Positions 1-7,796 of a stretch of DNA of 64,000 nucleotides are shown here, one piece after another. Origin of the DNA: PLanc-01 sp035342095. Its GTDB lineage: Bacteria > Planctomycetota > Phycisphaerae > Sedimentisphaerales > Anaerobacaceae. The notes beneath the pieces are model-generated. The model worked only from the letters and a program-made list of their open reading frames with translations. It was not told the origin of the DNA and did not search any database. Within the stretch, counting starts at the first letter, position 1. Every line of letters begins with the position of its first letter. The stretch is taken from contig DAOQWL010000003.1 in assembly GCA_035342095.1 (NCBI GenBank), forward strand, positions 61,154 to 125,153, given 5' to 3'. A program made the position numbers and the translations under genes.

Positions 1-347
1 GCCGTGATGAAGCCGAACACGACCAGACCTTCCGCCAGGGCGACGAAGATCAGCGCCTGGCCGGCGATCTGCGGCTTTTCCGCCACCGCACCCATCGCGG
101 CGGCGCCGACGTGCGAAATGGCAATGCCCGCGCCGATCGCGCCCAGGCCGAAGGCGATGGACGCTGCGATCAGGCCGTACTTGACGTTCTCCGGCGCCTT
201 GACCACCTGCGCCGCGGCCTGCTGCGGTTCGCCCGTGGCGCCGAAAACACTCGTGCAGAACACCGTCGCGACGATGGCCATCACCGTCGCCAGCAGGACC
301 AGGCTCTGCGTAATGTTCAGTTTCAGCTTGCTTTCCGCATCATCCAT
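1..347 (-). CDS. ntpK: V-type ATP synthase subunit K (proteolipid ring), 3' end cut by window
   Basis: This is the membrane rotor (proteolipid) subunit that carries the ion-binding carboxylate of the V-type ATP synthase. 115 codons are visible before the gene runs off the left edge. A first hydrophobic stretch covers about residues 13-35. It is followed by the glycine-rich helical hairpin typical of the family: GLGAIGAGIAI at about 67-77, and FVALAEGLVVFG at 101-112 with the ion-binding Glu at 106. The start is ATG at 347-345, 16 bases after the stop of the subunit I gene, so the two are probably co-transcribed. I cannot tell from sequence alone whether it moves protons or sodium. The family call is firm; the C-terminus is missing. 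Confidence 0.93.
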   Translation of the reverse strand, partial: MDDAESKLKLNITQSLVLLATVMAIVATVFCTSVFGATGEPQQAAAQVVKAPENVKYGLIAASIAFGLGAIGAGIAISHVGAAAMGAVAEKPQIAGQALIFVALAEGLVVFGFIT

Positions 348-363
348 AGGCTCGACCCTTTCC

Positions 364-2388
364 CTACCCCTCGCTGTCCAGCGAAATGGGCGTGTACAGT
401 TTCCCGGTTCCGTGAAAGAACTTCGTGAAGAACTCATAGTAACTCAACCTCAACGCCTGGATGCCCGCCGAGAGGCCCTCCAGGGCAATCACCAGGATAT
501 TGCCGAGAACGAGCAGGAGAATCGAAGCGATCCCCGACGTCATCTCGGCCAGCGTGAAGAAGCTGACCATCAGGCACACGTGCGCGATGCCCAGCCCCGC
601 GACTCGCATGAACGACAACGTGTTGGAGAGGTAGCCGCTGAAGATCTCGAGCAGCTCGACGACCCAGTGCATCATCGCATTGAGCGCCGCCAGGACGGGA
701 TTCGTCCGGGAGGCGGATGGCTCGCCCTCCCGGCGCCAACGGTGGTATGGCTCTTTCAACAACAGCAGGATCGCGGGCAACCCGACCAGCAACAGCAGGC
801 GTCCGCGCGACGGGAACTGCCCGTAGTCGTGCGAGACCAGATAGAAGGCGACGTAGATCCCGCCGGCGTACATCCAGGCGCCGAGGACGCCGCCTTTGTC
901 GAAGACCAGCTCCGCCCATTTGCCCGTGCGGATGATGTTGACCCAGTTGAACAGCAGGCCGATCCCGATGACGGTGATGCCGAAGTAGATCGTGATGGCC
1001 AGGATGTCGAACACGCTGTTCACGACCGAGCCCTCGGACCGATGACCCGCGACGATCCCGTGGAAGTCGAACCAGAGCGGCTTCAGGATCGCCATGCCGA
1101 AGAAGGAGCCGAAGAGCAGGCCGAAAAAGACCGAGGACAGGCCGCACCAGACAATCAGCCAGGAGAGCTGATGCCAGCCCCTCCCTGCCGCACGAATCCT
1201 GGGCAGAACCAGTCCCAGAACGCCCAGCGACATCAGGACGAGGCCCTGCCCGACGTCCGCGAACATGAGCCCGAACATCGCCAGGTACAGGGGCATCACC
1301 AGCGGCGTCGGATCGATCGTGCCATACCGCGGGACCCCGAAATTGCTGACCAGCATCTGGAAGGGCGCCAGCACCCGCGGATTGTCGAGACGCACCGGGA
1401 CCTCGTCGCCGAGCGGGTCCCGCCCGGAGGCTTCGTGCCATTCCAGGTGGCATCGGCCCCCGCTCGCCCGACGGATCGCCTCCGTCAGGCGGGCCTGCTT
1501 CTCCGCGGGCAGCCAGCCGGTGAAGACCATCGTCCGCGACACCGGCGTGAAGTGCGTCTGAATCCGGTGCAGCAGCTCGCTGACCCGCAGATGGCTCCAG
1601 ACCTCGCGCAGGTGCGGAACCTCTCGCTTGACCAGATCGTCCGCCTGCGTCTCCAGCTTCTTCTGCTCGTCGGCCAGGGTCTGGAGCTTCGCGGACAGCT
1701 CCTGGAACGCGTCCTCCTTGACGGACTTGAGCTCCGCGGGCAGCTCGATGGAGACCCACCCCGCACCGTCGAGGACCCGCTGCACCCTCTCCGCGTCCCG
1801 CTTCATGGAGATCAGCAGGTAGTGGACGCTGTCGCGCTCCCGACCGACCGGGATGCTCACCGAGGGGAACTCGCGGAGTCCCTCCTCGAATCGGCTCGCA
1901 CTCGACGCTGCGATTTTGCCCGTCTGCATGGCGATGAAAGACTGCGGCGCCGACGCGGTGATGTCCGAGAGCCCCGCGCCGTAGAGCACCATCTGTCTGC
2001 GGATGTCCTCGAGCTTCAGAATCTCCTGCTGGAGCTCGCGCTGCCTCTCGCGAATGGTGGTTCGTTCCGTGTCGAGCCGGGCCAGCAGGCCTTTTTCCTT
2101 CTCCAGATCGACGGCCGCCCGGCGCGTCAGATCCATCTGGCTGGGCGGCGACGGGATGACGCCCGCCGTGTGCAGCAGCCCTTCGATCCGCTTGCGGAGG
2201 TCGGAGATCTCCGTGAGAGACGCCTGGACCCCAGCACAGACCGGCGCCGCGTGCTGCGCCGGCTCGCCGATCTCGGACGTGCTGATGAACTGCATCACGC
2301 CCTCGCCCAGGAGCGATTCGGTGACCCGCTCGGCGTCCTTCTGCAGGACCACCGCGAACAACTGTGTCATCCGGCTGGTGAATATCAT
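364..2388 (-). CDS. ntpI: V-type ATP synthase subunit I
   Basis: This 674-aa protein is the stator membrane subunit (eukaryotic subunit a homologue) that forms the ion half-channels beside the K ring and anchors the peripheral stalk. The first ~340 residues are hydrophilic and heptad-rich, consistent with the long cytoplasmic coiled-coil arm. From about residue 355 a multi-pass membrane domain begins (YLAMFGLMFADVGQG) and runs nearly to the end. The segment LSFMRVAGLGIAHV near residue 590 carries an Arg that is a candidate for the essential channel arginine. The chosen ATG overlaps the stop of the upstream subunit C gene as ATGA, which suggests translational coupling. The same frame stays open further upstream, but that part lies inside the subunit C gene and is not protein-like. 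Confidence 0.93.
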   Translation of the reverse strand: MIFTSRMTQLFAVVLQKDAERVTESLLGEGVMQFISTSEIGEPAQHAAPVCAGVQASLTEISDLRKRIEGLLHTAGVIPSPPSQMDLTRRAAVDLEKEKGLLARLDTERTTIRERQRELQQEILKLEDIRRQMVLYGAGLSDITASAPQSFIAMQTGKIAASSASRFEEGLREFPSVSIPVGRERDSVHYLLISMKRDAERVQRVLDGAGWVSIELPAELKSVKEDAFQELSAKLQTLADEQKKLETQADDLVKREVPHLREVWSHLRVSELLHRIQTHFTPVSRTMVFTGWLPAEKQARLTEAIRRASGGRCHLEWHEASGRDPLGDEVPVRLDNPRVLAPFQMLVSNFGVPRYGTIDPTPLVMPLYLAMFGLMFADVGQGLVLMSLGVLGLVLPRIRAAGRGWHQLSWLIVWCGLSSVFFGLLFGSFFGMAILKPLWFDFHGIVAGHRSEGSVVNSVFDILAITIYFGITVIGIGLLFNWVNIIRTGKWAELVFDKGGVLGAWMYAGGIYVAFYLVSHDYGQFPSRGRLLLLVGLPAILLLLKEPYHRWRREGEPSASRTNPVLAALNAMMHWVVELLEIFSGYLSNTLSFMRVAGLGIAHVCLMVSFFTLAEMTSGIASILLLVLGNILVIALEGLSAGIQALRLSYYEFFTKFFHGTGKLYTPISLDSEG

Positions 2389-3452
2389 ATCAGGCCCTCG
2401 ATCCGCTCCGGCTGGAGCCCCTGCTGGTGCGCGTTGAGGACGATGCGAACCCGATCCAGCTCGTTTTTCTTCAGCACGAAATACGCGACGATGATGCCGA
2501 CCGTGAACGGATAGCCCGCGAGGATCCGCTGGACCTCCTGTCTCATGATCTCCTCCATGATCCGTCGGATCAGGAGCAGGCGGGAGACGCTGTCCGAGAC
2601 CTGCGAGGACAACAGCGCGGACAGGCCCGGGTACCGCGTCTTGACGAACTCCCGCAGGATGGGCGTCACGTTCTGGGCACTGTACAGCTCGCTGATTGCG
2701 GCCTTGCTCAGATTGAACCCGCCGGGAACGATCGCCGCCAGGACCGTCTCCATGGGCAGATCGTAGAAGCTGCGAAGCCGGATGATCCAGTCCACGTTCT
2801 GCAGGTCGATCCGCACGCCCGCCAGGCGCTCCGCGATGGCCCGGTCCCGACGGTCCAGACGCTCGATGGCCGACAGGAGATTCGCGTAATAGAAGTGATC
2901 CAGGGCGATCTCCAGGCGGAACAGCGAGCCCTCCGACTCCGCGGTGTGGCTGTACTTGCGGATAATCAGGCTGTACGGCGTACCCTCGCAGACCCCCGCG
3001 ATCTCGTCGAAGCCCTGGGCGTTCACCACGATGTCCATCGGAATGTCGTGGAGGATGGGCTCGTACAGGATGTAGTGGGCGCTCGCCTCCGCCGGCCGGC
3101 CGCGGACCACCCGGTCGAAAAAGACCCGGATCGCGTTCTTGAGATTGTCGATTTCGAACTGGCACAACAAGGCGTCCACCAGCTCGACGGACTCGCGATG
3201 CAGATGGCCCTTGAGACCCCGGTACAGGTCGATCTCGTCCCGGAGCAGTTCCAGCTCCGCCTGGCGGAGGTCCCCGGTCGCCGAGTAGATCTCATCGAGT
3301 CGGGCGAAGGGCGTCTCGCGCAACTGGGCCAGCGCCGCCTCCAGCGACGGAGCCCTCGCCAACTGCACGAAGACGCGGTCGGGCAGGATCTTGCTGATCC
3401 GCGCACGCAGCTTGGCGTTCACCAGCGAGTATTTGGCCAGCGGACCCGCCAT
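2385..3452 (-). CDS. ntpC: V-type ATP synthase subunit C (AC39/d family)
   Basis: This 355-aa protein matches the all-helical V-ATPase subunit C/AC39 family, the socket that joins the central shaft to the proteolipid ring. It begins MAGPLAKYSLVNAKLRAR and has the usual family length and a Glu/Arg/Leu-rich helical composition throughout. Its ATG overlaps the stop of the upstream stalk gene (TGATG), and its own stop overlaps the subunit I start (ATGA). The three genes are therefore translationally linked. A GTG lies one codon upstream of the chosen ATG and would add one residue. Confidence 0.9.
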   Translation of the reverse strand: MAGPLAKYSLVNAKLRARISKILPDRVFVQLARAPSLEAALAQLRETPFARLDEIYSATGDLRQAELELLRDEIDLYRGLKGHLHRESVELVDALLCQFEIDNLKNAIRVFFDRVVRGRPAEASAHYILYEPILHDIPMDIVVNAQGFDEIAGVCEGTPYSLIIRKYSHTAESEGSLFRLEIALDHFYYANLLSAIERLDRRDRAIAERLAGVRIDLQNVDWIIRLRSFYDLPMETVLAAIVPGGFNLSKAAISELYSAQNVTPILREFVKTRYPGLSALLSSQVSDSVSRLLLIRRIMEEIMRQEVQRILAGYPFTVGIIVAYFVLKKNELDRVRIVLNAHQQGLQPERIEGLI

Positions 3453-3784
3453 CACGGCCCATCCATTTCAGGCTCGACGCTCAGGATGCCGTCGCAGATC
3501 CGGCTGACCAGCCCCTCGATCGCCTGGGCCTTGCCGTCGAGCAGGGCCTGGGCCTGCCGCTCGGCCTGTTCGAGGGTCTCGGTGGCAAGCCGTTCGGACT
3601 CGCGCTGCGCCTCCTCCTCCGCGGCCTGTACGATCTCCCTGGCCTGCTGGCGGGCCTGGGCGGTCCGTTCGGACGCCTCCCGGTCGGCCGCGAGCCGCAT
3701 CTCCGACGCCTGCTGGCGGGCCTGCTGGAGGATCTCACCGATCCTCGACTCCGTCTCCAGGATCTCCTTGACGATCTTCCTCAT
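3452..3784 (-). CDS. V-type ATP synthase peripheral-stalk subunit (G/H type)
   Basis: This 110-aa protein is almost wholly one coiled coil rich in Glu, Ala, Arg and Gln, with no hydrophobic segment (for example QARQQASEMRLAADREASE). That fits the peripheral-stalk subunit called H in archaea and Thermus and G/F in Enterococcus, which pairs with subunit E. It is the first gene of the operon in this window, and its stop overlaps the start of subunit C. The start ATG at 3784 has a purine-rich GGGGACAGGA upstream. Identity rests on composition and position, because coiled-coil stalk subunits have little sequence signature. Subunits E, A, B and D are not seen here. Confidence 0.8.
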   Translation of the reverse strand: MRKIVKEILETESRIGEILQQARQQASEMRLAADREASERTAQARQQAREIVQAAEEEAQRESERLATETLEQAERQAQALLDGKAQAIEGLVSRICDGILSVEPEMDGP

Positions 3785-3972
3785 ACGGTCCTGTCCCCTG
3801 TAGATCCTTCCGGATACAGCCCATGGCAACCTGGGCGAGGAAACCCACAATCCATGATTATAGGCCAGACCGTCGCGACGGGTCAAGCCTCGTCCAGCCG
3901 GCATTGTCCGCCGGCAGAACCCACCCGTCCGCAGGGGAGACCCGTTGGGCACACGGAGACACCACAGCAATC

Positions 3973-6615
3973 CTACTTCACTTCGAAGACCTTGAGCACC
4001 TCGTCGCCGTAGTGGTTGATGACCTTTACTGCGATCTTGCCGGGCTTGCCTTCCTTGCCTTGCGGTGGGTCGAAGGGCCGGCTTACTGTGCTGTAGAGTT
4101 CGCTCCAGGCGGCCTCGTCGATCTCGGCACGCAGGGCTCGCTTGAGCTTGTCGTAGGGTTCCTCGGCGCCGGTGAAGTAGGCGTGGCGGACGAAGAAGCT
4201 CTCGGAGTTGTAGTTCGTGTCGATGAACCAGCAGGCGATATCGTCGGTGCTCGACGAGCGGATCGCCCCGGTCGTCGGATCGTACACGTCCACGCCCTTG
4301 ATCTCGACCGTGATCTGGCCGCCCTTGACCTTCTTGATCTCCACGTCCGGCTCGCCGAAGACCATGAACAGGTTGCCCGCCCCGGTCTTCTTCAAGAGGT
4401 CCTCGCCCATCGACAGGTCCGGATTCATCCGCACCGGCAGCACCGTCAGCTTGCCATACCGCTTGGCCTCCTCCGAGACGTGCGGATCGAACGCGAACCC
4501 GCACACCAGCAGCAGGTCGAACCCGATCCCCTGCACCGCCTCCTTCGCCGCCTCCTTCACCAGTTCCGGTCCGACGGTCCCGTGCTCGGGGCCGATGCAG
4601 ACGGCCACCCGCCGGGTCTCGCCGCTCTTCTCCGTATATTCACCCTCCGCGTGAACCCACTGGCCCGGATGGACTTCCAGGCGGTCGAACTTGAGCCGCT
4701 CGTTCTTGATCGTGTTCTGCACGCCGGCCTTCAAGAGGTTCTCGATGATGACGCTGGCGAACTGTCCGCCGCCGATCATCTTCATCGAGGCCCCAACCTC
4801 GCCGACCTCGGCCAGTCGCTTCTTCTCCTCGACGCTGATCGTCCGGTGCGGCGAGAGACTCTCGACCGTGAACGGCCCGCTGACGCGGACGGTCTTGTTG
4901 TCCTCATACGGCTGATCGTACAGCGTCTCGGTCTCGGCATGGCGGGCGATGGCCGCGTCGATCTGCTCGCGCGTCATGCCCTCCTGGATGTCCGGGTTGT
5001 TGGCGATGGACTTGAGCGTCACGTGCGGCACCCGCTTGTAGACGAAGCCCTTGCGGATGTCGCCCTCGGTCTTGTGCGGCGGCGGGACCTGGCCGGTGAT
5101 TTCCGATTCCTTCTTGATCCCCTCCGGCGAGTCGGCCAGCAGGTAGTATGGGTACTTTGCCGCCATCAGCCGCGTCCGAGCCAATGCCAAGGCGACGCGG
5201 CTGGTGTCGCATGTAATCCATCGCCGACCCCACTGCTCGGCAGCATAGGGCGTTGTGCCGCCACCGCACGTCGGGTCGAGCACAAGGTCACCAGGATCTG
5301 TGGTCATCAAGAGACAGCGGGCGATAACCGACGCATTTGTCTGGACAACATATACCTTGTCCTTGGAAGCAAAACCGCCCATCTGGGTATCCAGCCACAA
5401 AGCGTTCAACGGCGCATAGGGGTAATCGTCAAGATACCGCCTGAACAGGAGCGTACTTCCTTTGATGAAGAGGCGGTTCGCTGCAATCAGATTTCTGAAT
5501 CCTGCCTCCGTAGTTCGCCAGCCCCCTCGCGTTGGTACGAAGGAGCGACCATCGTACTTGACGCGGAACTGCGTCGCTGCACTCCCACTTCTGGACAGCA
5601 AATCCGCCAGCCAGAGGAGTTTTGCGTCCGCCGGAAGCGATGCGGGATTGGCGACCTCATGCCGGGCCAAGGGGCGCACATCGCCATCGATCTCGACATA
5701 CCAAGAGATGGTCGGAGCCAGCGAACGTCTCTGCTGCTCCATCAATAGGGGCCGGTATTTCACGGTCTCTTTCGACTTCGCATACCAAAGCAAGAAATCT
5801 GTAACCGTAGCGGGACCGACGCTCGTCTGGCTACCTGTCGTGATGAATGGGATCAGCGAAATGAAGTTCTCGCTGCCGAACACTTCATCGAGCAAGCTCC
5901 GTACCAGATGCACGTTCTCATCCCCGATCTGTACGAAGACGCTGCCGGTTTCGGTGAGCAGGTCGCGGGCGACGACGAGGCGGTCGCGGAGGTAGGCGAG
6001 ATAGGAGTGGATGCCGAGCTTCCAGGTGTCGCGGAATGCGCGGACCTGTTCGGGCTGGCGGGTGGCGTCCTCGGCCCTGCCGTCCTTGACATCGCGTTTG
6101 CGGGTGCTCACCTGCCAGTTGGAGCCGAACTTGATGCCGTAGGGCGGGTCGAGGTAGATGGTCTGGACCTTGCCCTTGAGGCCCTCCTTCTCGGCCAGGC
6201 TGGTCATCACCAGCAGCGAGTCGCCCAGGATCATGCGGTTCGACCAGTTGCCCTCGTGGTGGTAGAAATCGACGCGGTCGGAGAACTCGGCGGGCAGGCC
6301 GTTGAAGTCGGAGAACAGGTCGAGCTGGCCGCCGGAATGGTCGATGTGCGGGAGCTGGGAGAGGATCGCCTGCGGGTGGATCTTCTCCTGGATGTAGATG
6401 GGCACGACCGGCACGGCGAGGTCGTTGCGGTCCTGCTCGTCCTTACCCTTCCAGACCAGTTGCGGATCGAGCGATGAATCGCGGGGATAGAGCATCTTCT
6501 TCGGCGCGTTCTCATCTTCGGCCACGAAATCCCGCAATTCCTCCGTGGGGATGTTCTTTCGCTTGTCCTTATGGCGGATGGATTCGACTCTGTTCGATGC
6601 GTTCTTCTTGGCCAT
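3973..6615 (-). CDS. Type III-like DNA adenine-N6 methyltransferase (Mod)
   Basis: This 880-aa site-specific DNA methyltransferase is the modification half of the adjacent restriction cassette. The catalytic motif DPPYG sits at about residue 156 (motif IV of N6-adenine/N4-cytosine MTases). The SAM-binding motif LDPTCGGGTT lies near 446, so the order is catalytic motif first, as in beta-class Mod enzymes of Type III systems. The segment between them is the likely target-recognition region. ATG 6615 (MAKKNASNRVES) is preferred; the frame also offers a TTG nine codons upstream, inside the end of the nuclease gene. It is the last gene of a Res-YhcG-Mod cassette. The target site cannot be read from sequence. 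The C-terminal ~350 residues after the MTase fold are long for a plain Mod and may contact Res. Confidence 0.9.
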   Translation of the reverse strand: MAKKNASNRVESIRHKDKRKNIPTEELRDFVAEDENAPKKMLYPRDSSLDPQLVWKGKDEQDRNDLAVPVVPIYIQEKIHPQAILSQLPHIDHSGGQLDLFSDFNGLPAEFSDRVDFYHHEGNWSNRMILGDSLLVMTSLAEKEGLKGKVQTIYLDPPYGIKFGSNWQVSTRKRDVKDGRAEDATRQPEQVRAFRDTWKLGIHSYLAYLRDRLVVARDLLTETGSVFVQIGDENVHLVRSLLDEVFGSENFISLIPFITTGSQTSVGPATVTDFLLWYAKSKETVKYRPLLMEQQRRSLAPTISWYVEIDGDVRPLARHEVANPASLPADAKLLWLADLLSRSGSAATQFRVKYDGRSFVPTRGGWRTTEAGFRNLIAANRLFIKGSTLLFRRYLDDYPYAPLNALWLDTQMGGFASKDKVYVVQTNASVIARCLLMTTDPGDLVLDPTCGGGTTPYAAEQWGRRWITCDTSRVALALARTRLMAAKYPYYLLADSPEGIKKESEITGQVPPPHKTEGDIRKGFVYKRVPHVTLKSIANNPDIQEGMTREQIDAAIARHAETETLYDQPYEDNKTVRVSGPFTVESLSPHRTISVEEKKRLAEVGEVGASMKMIGGGQFASVIIENLLKAGVQNTIKNERLKFDRLEVHPGQWVHAEGEYTEKSGETRRVAVCIGPEHGTVGPELVKEAAKEAVQGIGFDLLLVCGFAFDPHVSEEAKRYGKLTVLPVRMNPDLSMGEDLLKKTGAGNLFMVFGEPDVEIKKVKGGQITVEIKGVDVYDPTTGAIRSSSTDDIACWFIDTNYNSESFFVRHAYFTGAEEPYDKLKRALRAEIDEAAWSELYSTVSRPFDPPQGKEGKPGKIAVKVINHYGDEVLKVFEVK

Positions 6616-6638
6616 ATCTTCAATCCCTGGAATCGGCG

Positions 6639-7796
6639 TCAATCGGCGTACTCTGCGGATTCATTCCTCCGTCCCTCCTGGAGTTGGCGGTACTGCTCCT
6701 CAAGGAAGGTCTTGATCTGGGCCACATCGGGCAGTTGCAGTTCGTACTTGGACACAAAGAGCCGGTTGTCCATTCCGGCCAAGGCGTACCTCACGAGGGC
6801 ATGGTTTTTCTTCGTACACAACAGGATGCCGATGGGCGGATTGTCGCTCTCGGCCATCTCGTGTTCGCGGAACCAGGTGACGTAGGTGTTGAGCTGGCCC
6901 AGGTACTCGTGCTTGAAGCCGTCCACCTTCAGTTCAATCAGAACGTGGCACTTGAGGATGCGATGGTAGAAGACCAGGTCCACGAAGAAATGCTCGTCTC
7001 CAATGAGCAGGCGTTTCTGCCTGGCTTCAAAGCAGAAGCCTCGCCCCAATTCCAGCAGGAAGTCCTGGAGTCTCCCGATCAGGGCGGCTTCCAACTCCGA
7101 CTCGGGCAGGACCTCCTGCGCCCGCAGTCCCAAAAACTCGAACACGTAAGGATCCCGTATGATGTGGGCAGGTGTGGAGATTTCGGCCGTCTCCTGCGCC
7201 AGGCGCGAGAGGGCCTCCTTGTCGCGCGACAGGCCTGAACGCTCGTAATAGAGGCTGGCGATCTGGCGGGCCAACTCCCGAACCGACCAATTGCCCTTGA
7301 TGCACTCGATCTCATAGAAGGCCCGCTTGAGGGAGTCCTCGATCTTGAGCAACTCGATGAGATGAGTGAAAGACAGGCGGGCAAGGATCTGTGACGCCGG
7401 CAGGCTCAATTGTGGCGACGCTGTCGCCACCATCGGGTAGGCAGAGGGCAGAAGGGATTGGATTTCGGAAATCAGCGATTTCCGAAACGGCAGGGTGCTC
7501 GATTTGGCAGTCAGTGATTTCCAAATCTGCGGGTAAGCCTCATATAATTGGCGACACAGGCGCAGATATCGCGGGGTGTAGCAGCGATCCAGTGTCTCGC
7601 CCAGTTGGTTCGCCAGCCGCTCCACCAGACGCGCACCATATTCCGCGCGGTCTTCCCCCTGTTGTTCGTATTCCTTGATGAAGAATCCTATCATCCAGTT
7701 GCGCAGCGTCAGACTTGTGTTCACGGCCTTGATGGCTTCCGTCTGGAACCGCTCGTGAACCGTCGCGACCGTATGGACGAGGGCATCGAAGTTCAT
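6639..7796 (-). CDS. YhcG/DUF1016 family PD-(D/E)XK nuclease
   Basis: This 385-aa protein matches the YhcG (DUF1016) family: an N-terminal helical domain (residues ~1-240) and a C-terminal nuclease domain. The C-terminal part shows FVDLVFYH at about 270, then LIELKVDGFKHEYLGQL at about 287. Together these give the D...ExK catalytic pattern of PD-(D/E)XK nucleases. Its ATG overlaps the Res stop (ATGA), and Mod starts 23 bases after its stop, so all three genes are probably one transcript. YhcG proteins are known as genome-defence-associated nucleases of poorly defined role. A stretch at about residues 90-111 is encoded by two tandem palindromes and looks like an insertion before the conserved LSFTHLIELL segment. 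Confidence 0.85.
   Translation of the reverse strand: MNFDALVHTVATVHERFQTEAIKAVNTSLTLRNWMIGFFIKEYEQQGEDRAEYGARLVERLANQLGETLDRCYTPRYLRLCRQLYEAYPQIWKSLTAKSSTLPFRKSLISEIQSLLPSAYPMVATASPQLSLPASQILARLSFTHLIELLKIEDSLKRAFYEIECIKGNWSVRELARQIASLYYERSGLSRDKEALSRLAQETAEISTPAHIIRDPYVFEFLGLRAQEVLPESELEAALIGRLQDFLLELGRGFCFEARQKRLLIGDEHFFVDLVFYHRILKCHVLIELKVDGFKHEYLGQLNTYVTWFREHEMAESDNPPIGILLCTKKNHALVRYALAGMDNRLFVSKYELQLPDVAQIKTFLEEQYRQLQEGRRNESAEYAD
7463..7529. repeat. Two tandem palindromes inside the YhcG-family gene
   Basis: TTTCGGAAATC-agc-GATTTCCGAAA at 7463-7487 is a perfect 11-bp inverted repeat. About 14 bases on, GATTTGG...CCAAATC spans roughly 7501-7527 and looks like a decayed second copy of the same design. 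Both lie inside the coding frame, which stays open. They resemble mobile REP-like palindromes more than native coding sequence. Confidence 0.7.

Noticed and set aside
4..2514. An 836-codon open frame on the plus strand opposite the V-ATPase I and C genes
   Set aside because: High GC keeps the opposite strand open. The product is Arg/Gln/Asp-rich low-complexity sequence with no family, while the minus strand encodes clear V-ATPase subunits.
3897..3915. GCCGGC-N7-GCCGGC hairpin after the Mod gene as a terminator
   Set aside because: The stem is only six bases, self-complementary and common in GC-rich DNA, with no T run on either strand.
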